Shown here: piece by piece, positions 1-5,250 of the stretch | How the letters are laid out: every line of letters begins with the position of its first letter | Numbering within the stretch: position 1 is the stretch's first letter | From: Hellea sp. | GTDB taxonomy: Bacteria > Pseudomonadota > Alphaproteobacteria > Caulobacterales > Maricaulaceae | Assembly (NCBI GenBank): GCA_020628635.1 | Contig: JAHDEU010000042.1 | Span: 1-10,266, forward strand | Reading direction: 5' to 3' | Length of the DNA stretch: 10,266 nucleotides | Made by a program: the position numbers and the translations under genes | Notes under the pieces: generated by a model | The model's input: only the letters and a program-made list of their open reading frames with translations | Database searches by the model: none | Told to the model about the DNA's origin: nothing

Positions 1-884
1 TTCATGCCCGTGCTCCAGCTGTCCAGCCCGGCGCGCTTGACCTCCACCTCCACGGCCTGTCCGCCGGGCACGCCGGCATCCGCCACCATGCGGCGCTCGT
101 AATCTTCGCCGAACACGCCCGCGCGCTCGAAGTCCATGGGCGAGATACGGCGCGGCCGTCCAGGCAGCTTCGCCACCAGCGCATCGACATCACGCTGCAA
201 GGCAGGCGGGAGCGCACCGACCGACCCGGCCTCCACGACGAGCGGCGCGCCGAGCGTGTTGGGCGCACGCCCAGCCCCCGGCATGTCGGCACCATCGAAC
301 GACGCCTGTCCCATGTTCATCAGGAATACCGGACCCAGCTCGATCGTCTGCTTGCCCGTGGCGAGATGGACGGATGCGCCGATCTCCTCCTGCCGGTAGG
401 CGCGCGGCAGCCGGGCATGGACGAAATATTGCGCCCACTCTCCGGTGACCTCGGCTTCGGTCGTGGCGAACGTCTCGTAGTCCCCGCCCTGCCTTTGCAG
501 GTGCAACGGCATTGAAACGGTCTCCGTGCCGCGCGGCCGCTTTGGAGCACGCGCCCAAACTGCCGCCAGCAGTACGTCGCCGGCCTGTGTCGGCAGGCCG
601 GTCTTGGCATTCGCACCGATGTCCCAGGCGTTCTCGCCCGGCCCCGCCACCTTGACACGGCGAACCGCCTCTCCGGGGACGTCCGCATCATTGCGCGACG
701 TGACCTCGGCCCCGTAGATCTCCCAGCTCTCCACGCTCGGCTCCGCGATCAGCTTGGACGGCGCAGGCAGCAATTTGTAGATTCGCACGGCCTCGCGCTC
801 GAGCGCCTTGTCCGGGTCGGCATGAGCCGGCGCTGACAGCGCTGTCAGACAGAGAGCTGCGCAAAGGGCGAGGTAGCGGATCAT
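1..884 (-). CDS. Secreted protein with repeated carbohydrate-binding-like modules (3' end missing)
   Basis: This is a partial gene: 294 codons are present and the reading frame runs off the left edge without a stop. Residues 1-22 form a clear Sec signal peptide (MIRY, a hydrophobic core, then AHA before DP), so the product is exported. Residues about 54-192 make a first beta-rich module ending in a stretch with LATGKQTIELGPVFLMNMG, a pattern I associate with the C-terminal strands of CBM4/9-like beta-sandwich modules. A linker rich in Pro, Gly and Ala (about 193-248) follows, then a second module beginning near residue 251. The two modules align by eye around DVPGEAVRRVKV (68-79) and GVPGGQAVEVEV (271-282), each followed by a Trp-containing strand. 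No catalytic domain is visible in the part present. The gene lies 45 nt after the TIM-barrel gene on the same strand and is probably cotranscribed. An AGGA Shine-Dalgarno sits 6 nt before the ATG. The glycan-binding role is inferred; the existence of the exported protein is well supported. Confidence 0.8.
   Translation of the reverse strand, partial: MIRYLALCAALCLTALSAPAHADPDKALEREAVRIYKLLPAPSKLIAEPSVESWEIYGAEVTSRNDADVPGEAVRRVKVAGPGENAWDIGANAKTGLPTQAGDVLLAAVWARAPKRPRGTETVSMPLHLQRQGGDYETFATTEAEVTGEWAQYFVHARLPRAYRQEEIGASVHLATGKQTIELGPVFLMNMGQASFDGADMPGAGRAPNTLGAPLVVEAGSVGALPPALQRDVDALVAKLPGRPRRISPMDFERAGVFGEDYERRMVADAGVPGGQAVEVEVKRAGLDSWSTGM
833..848. promoter_or_regulatory. Perfect 16-bp palindrome with LacI-operator-like core
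   Basis: CTGACAGCGCTGTCAG is a perfect inverted repeat with no spacer. The inner TGACAGCGCTGTCA has the AGCGCT centre seen in several LacI-family sugar-regulator operators of alphaproteobacteria. It lies at nt 37-52 of the last gene's coding sequence, in the codons for signal-peptide residues 13-18, so it could equally be a by-product of Leu-Thr-Ala-Leu-Ser codons. I noticed no second copy in the window. Confidence 0.3.
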
Positions 885-890
885 GGTGCG

Positions 891-896
891 TCCTGG
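891..896 (-). promoter_or_regulatory. Ribosome binding site of the last gene
   Basis: On the minus strand CCAGGA lies here, with AGGA 6 nt upstream of the ATG at 884. This supports that start and shows the last gene has its own translation signal, unlike the overlapping genes before it. The surrounding intergenic stretch (885-929) shows no terminator-like hairpin with a T run. Confidence 0.6.
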
Positions 897-929
897 GTCT
901 GGTGTAGCGTCGCGCCCGGTCCGGTGCGG

Positions 930-1862
930 CTAGAGCGAGTAGCCGCGAACGGTCTTCAAGCTGGTAGCCACGCTGTCGCGCAGCGGCGCAGGCGGCGCGT
1001 CGTGCTCCGTGATGAGATACTCCATGCCGGATACGTCGGACATCGACAGCCACTGCTCGAAGGGCAGGTCGCCCTCGCCCACATTGACCATCAGCCCCTT
1101 GTGGATTTCGTCGAAGTCGAGCGCGTTCGGGCCGTTGCGGTCGAAGCTGTCCAGCATGGCCGTGTTCATGTCCTTGATGTGGCACAGCTTGAACCGGCCC
1201 GGATGGGCCCGGAACAGCGCGGGCACGTCCTGGCGGCCCAGCGCGCTCCAGAACAGGTCGAGCTCGAACCAGACCTTGTCCGGGTCCGTCTCCTCCAGGT
1301 AGATTGCCATGCCATTGCGCGGACCGTCGATGGGCCAGAATTCGAAATGGTGGTTATGATAGGCAAAGCGCAGCCCGTTATCGAGCATGGCCTGGCCGAC
1401 CATGTTGAAGCGCTCGGCCATCTCCGTGTAGCCCGCCGTGGTGCGTAGCTCATCCGGCGTCCATGACAAGATCGCGTATTCCGCGCCGAGCTGCTTGGCC
1501 TTGTCGGCCATGACCTGTGGGTCGCCCCGAAACAGATCCGTTCCCACATGGGTCGCCGCGACGGGCAGGTCCGCATCCTTCAGCGCGGAAAGCAATTCGT
1601 CCATGGAGATGCGCGTGAAGTCGCGGTCATTGGTTTCCACGAAGTCGTAGCCCACATCCTTGAGCATGCGCAGCGCCGCACCCGTATCCTCGGTCATGGC
1701 ATCGCGGATGGTGTAGGTCTGGATGCCGACGCGCGGCTGTCCCGCCTTGCGCTTGTAGCTGACTGCATCGCTCATGGCCTGTTTGGCGTCGCCATCGCCC
1801 GAACATGCAGCCAAGAGGAGCGCGCTCGCCCCGCCCCACAAAGCGTCTCGACGTGTCAGCAT
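930..1862 (-). CDS. Exported TIM-barrel sugar isomerase/epimerase-like lipoprotein (AP_endonuc_2 family)
   Basis: The product has 310 residues. The start chosen is the ATG at 1862, because it overlaps the stop of GMC4 by one base (TAATG), is preceded by a strong AAGGAG at 7 nt, and opens directly with a leader: RR at residues 4-5 and a lipobox LAAC ending at Cys20. That predicts Tat export and lipid anchoring. An in-frame start at 2015 would lie inside GMC4 and bury the leader. The mature part is a xylose-isomerase-like TIM barrel: VGIQTYTIRD (45-54), FVETND around Glu76, YHNHHFEF (168-175), ELDLFW (200-205), HIKD (228-231), GEGDLPF (262-268) and EH (286-287). Asp202, His228 and Glu286, with a residue of the YHNHHFEF strand, are the likely divalent-metal ligands by analogy with the family. 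Relatives isomerise or epimerise sugars, and relatives clustered with GMC or Gfo/Idh oxidoreductases act on 3-keto sugars, including elimination of the aglycone. With four GMC enzymes upstream, processing of 3-keto-glycosides in the periplasm is the best guess. The exact reaction cannot be read from the sequence. Confidence 0.9.
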   Translation of the reverse strand: MLTRRDALWGGASALLLAACSGDGDAKQAMSDAVSYKRKAGQPRVGIQTYTIRDAMTEDTGAALRMLKDVGYDFVETNDRDFTRISMDELLSALKDADLPVAATHVGTDLFRGDPQVMADKAKQLGAEYAILSWTPDELRTTAGYTEMAERFNMVGQAMLDNGLRFAYHNHHFEFWPIDGPRNGMAIYLEETDPDKVWFELDLFWSALGRQDVPALFRAHPGRFKLCHIKDMNTAMLDSFDRNGPNALDFDEIHKGLMVNVGEGDLPFEQWLSMSDVSGMEYLITEHDAPPAPLRDSVATSLKTVRGYSL

Positions 1863-3547
1863 TACAGCACTCCTTGTTCGATGAGATCGGCCGCGTGGTT
1901 CGCCGCGCGCGCCGACAGGGCCATGTATGTTATGGACGGGTTCTGCACGGCGGAGCTCGTCATGGCCGAGCCGTCCGTGATGAAGAGATTGGCCACGTCG
2001 TGGCACTGGTTCCACTTGTTCAGCACCGACGTCTTCGGGTCTCGCCCCATGCGCATCGTGCCCATTTCGTGGATGCGGTTGCCGGGCGTCGATGGCTCGA
2101 CGGGCGAGACATAGATGTCGGACACGCCGGCCCGCTTGAACATCTCCACGCCTTCCGCCGAGGCCGCCTCCAGCAGCGCGACCTCATTTGCGCGGTGGGT
2201 CTGGTCCAGCTCCGGCGCGGGCAGGCCCCACGCATCGGTCAGGCTCTTGTGACGGCGCACGCGGTTATCAGCGTAGGGCAGCACTTCGGCATAGGGGTCG
2301 AGCGTGATGTTCCACTCGCCTGGCGTCCGGTTGGCCGCCTTGAACGCCTGCCCCACGCCCGGCCGGTCGCCCGTCCAGCGCGAGCGGTCGGTATAGACCT
2401 GATAGGCAAAGCCCCGGTCGAATGGCCGGTCGTCATTGTCGAGATTGACGTAGCGCGGGATGTAGCCGACCGTCGGGCGGCGACCGAAATAGTGCCCGTC
2501 CAAGCCGCGTATCTTGCCCGTCACACGCGCGCCCGCGACATGGTCCATGAGGTTGCGCCCGACCTGGTCCGAGCTGTTGGCCAGCCCGTTCGGCATGGCC
2601 TCGCTCTCCGAATTCAGCAGGATCATGGTGGAGTTGATCGTCGAGGCGTTCAGGAAGACCACCTTGGCCGTGTAGGTCTTCGCTGCCTTGGTCTTCGCAT
2701 CGATCACCCGCACACCCGTCGCCCGCTTTGTCTCTGGGTCATAGGTGATGGAGTGGACGATGCTGTCGGGCTTGAGCGTGAGGTTGCCCGTGTTGCGCGC
2801 GGCGGGCAGCGTCGCGGAGTTGGAGCTGAAATAGGCGCCGAATGAACAGCCCCGGAAGCACTTGTTGCGCGCCTGGCAGTCCCCTCGCCCGAGATCGGTC
2901 TGTGCCTTGGCGGCCTTGGACAGGTTTGCGACGGGCGCGATGATGAAGTCCCGTTCCGGATAGTTGGCCTTCAGCTTGTCCTTGAACCACAGCTCGCCGT
3001 GATTCATCTCGAATGGCGGCAGGTATTTGCCAGCCGGTATCTGCGGGATGTCGTGAGCTTCGCCCGACACGCCGACGAACTCCTCGACAATGTCGTACCA
3101 TGGCTCCAGATCGGCGTAGCGGATCGGCCAGTCGACGCCGTGGCCGTCGCGTTTGTTCGCCTCGAAATCATAGTCGGAAAAGCGAAAGCTCATCCGGGCC
3201 CAGAGCAGGCTCCGCCCTCCGACGTGGTAGCCGCGCAGCCATTGATACTCGGTGCCGGGCGCGGTGGCGAAGGGATGGTCGCTGTCCTTCACCCAGAGGT
3301 GTTTGGTGCTGTCGAAGAACACATAGACGTCCTTCTGCACGCCGTAATGGGCGGCCGCCTCGATGGGCTTGGGCATGTCGAGATGCTCATACTCCCACGG
3401 GTCCTTCATGTCCGTGTAGTCTTTCGCGGGATCGATATCGGGGCCGCGTTCCAGCACCAGCGTCTTCAGCCCGCGCTCGCACAACTCCTTCGCCGCCCAA
3501 CCGCCGGAAATGCCCGACCCGATCACGATTGCGTCGAAGTCGGCCAT
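1862..3547 (-). CDS. GMC oxidoreductase, large subunit of sugar dehydrogenase (copy 4, most divergent)
   Basis: This is an FAD-dependent GMC-family dehydrogenase of 561 residues. The N-terminal Rossmann motif GSGISG (residues 10-15) binds the ADP part of FAD. The family segment GGRSLLWARMS (110-120) follows, and then the cluster C224-x5-C230-x3-C234, which resembles the iron-sulfur ligand region of FAD-glucose dehydrogenase alpha subunits. The NLMDH motif (332-336) has the usual Asp335. The C-terminal GMC domain carries the expected catalytic pair His493 (RIHEMGT) and Asn536 (VQNPSIT). There is no signal peptide, as expected for a subunit exported together with a Tat-bearing partner. It differs from copies 1-3 throughout, with FFDSTKHLWVKD in place of the FHSYTKQFW segment and GRRPTVGYIPRY in place of GRRPNGFYIPRY. 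It has stronger resemblance, from memory, to stand-alone GMC enzymes of 3-keto-glycoside clusters. The ATG at 3547 shares its A with the TGA of copy 3, and AAGGAGGG inside copy 3's last codons supplies the ribosome site. Substrate is unknown; C3 oxidation of a glycoside is inferred. Confidence 0.93.
   Translation of the reverse strand: MADFDAIVIGSGISGGWAAKELCERGLKTLVLERGPDIDPAKDYTDMKDPWEYEHLDMPKPIEAAAHYGVQKDVYVFFDSTKHLWVKDSDHPFATAPGTEYQWLRGYHVGGRSLLWARMSFRFSDYDFEANKRDGHGVDWPIRYADLEPWYDIVEEFVGVSGEAHDIPQIPAGKYLPPFEMNHGELWFKDKLKANYPERDFIIAPVANLSKAAKAQTDLGRGDCQARNKCFRGCSFGAYFSSNSATLPAARNTGNLTLKPDSIVHSITYDPETKRATGVRVIDAKTKAAKTYTAKVVFLNASTINSTMILLNSESEAMPNGLANSSDQVGRNLMDHVAGARVTGKIRGLDGHYFGRRPTVGYIPRYVNLDNDDRPFDRGFAYQVYTDRSRWTGDRPGVGQAFKAANRTPGEWNITLDPYAEVLPYADNRVRRHKSLTDAWGLPAPELDQTHRANEVALLEAASAEGVEMFKRAGVSDIYVSPVEPSTPGNRIHEMGTMRMGRDPKTSVLNKWNQCHDVANLFITDGSAMTSSAVQNPSITYMALSARAANHAADLIEQGVL
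1870..1875 (-). promoter_or_regulatory. Ribosome binding site of the TIM-barrel gene, inside GMC4
   Basis: AAGGAG on the minus strand lies 7 nt before the ATG at 1862, inside the last codons of GMC4 (Glu-Gln-Gly-Val-Leu-stop). It decides the start of the TIM-barrel gene. Confidence 0.75.
2808..2860. repeat. 53-bp block identical to 4511-4563 (GMC4 versus GMC3)
   Basis: These 53 bases match 4511-4563 without a mismatch. They encode the CFRGC cysteine region and the following FGAYFSSNSATL segment. The surrounding DNA of the two genes is clearly diverged. Confidence 0.85.
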
Positions 3548-5250
3548 CAGATCACGCCCTCCTTCAACAGCTCCGCCGCATGGTTCGCCGCGCGCGCCGA
3601 AAACGCCATATAGGTCAGGGACGGGTTCTGGCAGGCGGAGCTGGCCATGAAGCTGCCGTCCGTCGCGAACAGATTCGGCACGTCATGGCTCTGGTTCCAG
3701 CGGTTGAGAACGGACGTCGTGGGGTCGGCACCCATCCGGCAGGTGCCCATCTCGTGTATGCCGTCGCCGGGTGCATAGGGCATGAGGTCGGGCGTGTTGT
3801 TGGACCAGATGTCCGTCGCGCCCGCCACCTCCAGCATCTCCACAGCATCCCGCGCGGCCTGCCGGACGGACATGATCTCATTCTCGGAATTCTTCACGTC
3901 CAGTACCGGGACCGGGGATCCCCATTTGTCGCGGCGCGTCGCGTGCGGGCGGACGTGGTTTTCAAAGCGGGGCAGCATTTCGGAGAAGCTGACGAGGAAC
4001 GCGCTATAGGCCCCCGGCTGGCGCACCCGGTCCTTGAATGCGGAGCCGATCCCGGCCTGGTCGATGCGCCCGCGCCATGACGTGCGCGTCACCTGCCCCT
4101 GATAGCCATAGCCGCGCAGATATCCGTCGCCCGGCTCCAGATGGTTGCGGTAGCGCGGAATGTAGAAACCGTTGGGACGGCGGCCATAGTGGTGAATATC
4201 CTCGAACCCCGCGAGCACACCGCCCGCCAACGCCTTGCCCGCATGGCCGTGCAGATTGCGTCCGACATGGCCGGAACTGTTCGCCAGACCGTTCGGCATG
4301 GTGTCCGACTTCGAGTTGAGCAGGATCAGCGCCGTGTTGATTGTGGACGCATTCAGGAAGATGGCGCGTCCGGTGACTTCGACAGGCTCCCTGGTTCGCG
4401 TGTTCACGCCGCGCACGCCGGTCGCGCGGTTCGTCTCCGGATCATAGACAACCTCGTGGACCGCCGTATCCGCCATCAGCGTCAGATTGCCCGTCTTCTC
4501 CGCCGCCGGGAGCGTCGCGGAGTTGGAGCTGAAATAGGCGCCGAATGAACAGCCCCGGAAGCAGTGATTGCGCGCCTGGCACTGGCCGCGTCCGAGGGCG
4601 AGCTGCTCCTCGGTCGGCTGGGTCAGGTTCGCGGCGCGGCCGATGATGACCTTGCGCGTCGGCCAGCGCTCTTCGACCTTCGCCTTGAAGTAGAGCTCTC
4701 CCGCCGTCATCGCGTGCGGCGGCTGATAGACCCCGCCACTGGGCAGCACTTCGATGCCGTCATCATTGCCCGACACGCCGATGAAGCTCTCGACCTTGTC
4801 ATACCAGGGCGACAGATCGGCATAGCGGACCGGCCAGTCCGGCGCGACGCCGTCCTTTGCATTGGCCGCGAAATCGATCTCGCTCATGCGGTAGGATTGG
4901 CGCGCCCACATGATCGAGCGACCGCCGACATGGTAGCCCCTGCGCCACGCATAATCCGTGCCCTCGGCGGTCTCGTAGGGATGATCGATCTCGTCCGCCC
5001 AGAACTGCTTGGTATAGCTGTGGAAGGCATAGTAATCCGCCATGACGGGATAGCGCTCGCGCAGGGCGGGACCCGTCATGTTCAGATGCTCCATCTGCCA
5101 CGGGTCCATCATGTCGGTGTAGTCTTCCACCGGATCGAGCTCCCGTCCGCGCTCGATCACGCAGACCTTGAAGCCCTGCTCGCACAGCTCCTTGGCGACC
5201 CAGCCGCCGGACATGCCGGAGCCGACGACGATGACATCGAAATCCGCCAT
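3547..5250 (-). CDS. GMC oxidoreductase, large subunit of sugar dehydrogenase (copy 3)
   Basis: This is a GMC-family flavoprotein dehydrogenase of 567 residues. FAD-binding GSGMSG lies at residues 10-15, and GGRSIMWARQSYRM at 109-122. The cysteine cluster is C224-x5-C230-x3-C234, and the catalytic pair is His499 (GIHEMGT) and Asn542 (CQNPSLT). It lacks a signal peptide. It is most like copy 2: both carry Gly instead of Asp in the normally conserved NLxDH motif (here NLHGH, Gly335) and both share a long identical DNA block at the N-terminus. The stretch before the catalytic His (about 478-494, with WSNNTPDLMPYAPG) differs from every other copy, which points to a different substrate pocket. The ATG at 5250 shares one base with the TGA of copy 2 (TGATG), and the gene ends the same way into copy 4. 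The likely role is periplasmic oxidation of a sugar or glycoside hydroxyl with electrons leaving through the small subunit's complex. The precise substrate is not readable from sequence. Confidence 0.94.
   Translation of the reverse strand: MADFDVIVVGSGMSGGWVAKELCEQGFKVCVIERGRELDPVEDYTDMMDPWQMEHLNMTGPALRERYPVMADYYAFHSYTKQFWADEIDHPYETAEGTDYAWRRGYHVGGRSIMWARQSYRMSEIDFAANAKDGVAPDWPVRYADLSPWYDKVESFIGVSGNDDGIEVLPSGGVYQPPHAMTAGELYFKAKVEERWPTRKVIIGRAANLTQPTEEQLALGRGQCQARNHCFRGCSFGAYFSSNSATLPAAEKTGNLTLMADTAVHEVVYDPETNRATGVRGVNTRTREPVEVTGRAIFLNASTINTALILLNSKSDTMPNGLANSSGHVGRNLHGHAGKALAGGVLAGFEDIHHYGRRPNGFYIPRYRNHLEPGDGYLRGYGYQGQVTRTSWRGRIDQAGIGSAFKDRVRQPGAYSAFLVSFSEMLPRFENHVRPHATRRDKWGSPVPVLDVKNSENEIMSVRQAARDAVEMLEVAGATDIWSNNTPDLMPYAPGDGIHEMGTCRMGADPTTSVLNRWNQSHDVPNLFATDGSFMASSACQNPSLTYMAFSARAANHAAELLKEGVI
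3557..3564 (-). promoter_or_regulatory. Ribosome binding site of GMC4, inside GMC3
   Basis: The minus strand reads AAGGAGGG within the final codons of GMC3 (Lys-Glu-Gly). Its AAGGAG part lies 11 nt before the ATG at 3547. This supports direct initiation of GMC4 in addition to coupling through the TGATG overlap. Confidence 0.65.
4511..4563. repeat. 53-bp block identical to 2808-2860 (GMC3 versus GMC4)
   Basis: This is the partner of the block at 2808-2860. It covers the cysteine-cluster codons and the strand after them. Confidence 0.85.
5178..5231. repeat. 54-bp block identical to 6890-6943 (GMC3 versus GMC2)
   Basis: It encodes the FAD-binding Rossmann loop (GSGMSGGWVAKELCE region). It matches copy 2 without mismatch, whereas copy 1 shows several synonymous differences in the same stretch. 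Confidence 0.85.

Noticed and set aside
885..929. A possible terminator or promoter in the 45-nt gap before the last gene, including a short CCGGACCGG symmetry.
   Set aside because: The symmetric stretch is too short for a stable hairpin, no T run follows, and no convincing -35/-10 pair is visible.
930..2015. A longer form of the TIM-barrel gene starting at 2015.
   Set aside because: The extra 51 residues read GMC4 in another frame and would bury the twin-arginine lipoprotein leader. The ATG at 1862 has a strong ribosome site.
1805..2845. A 346-codon plus-strand frame across the end of GMC4 and the start of the TIM-barrel gene.
   Set aside because: It is antisense to two well-supported genes and has low-complexity composition. 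It is a shadow of codon bias.
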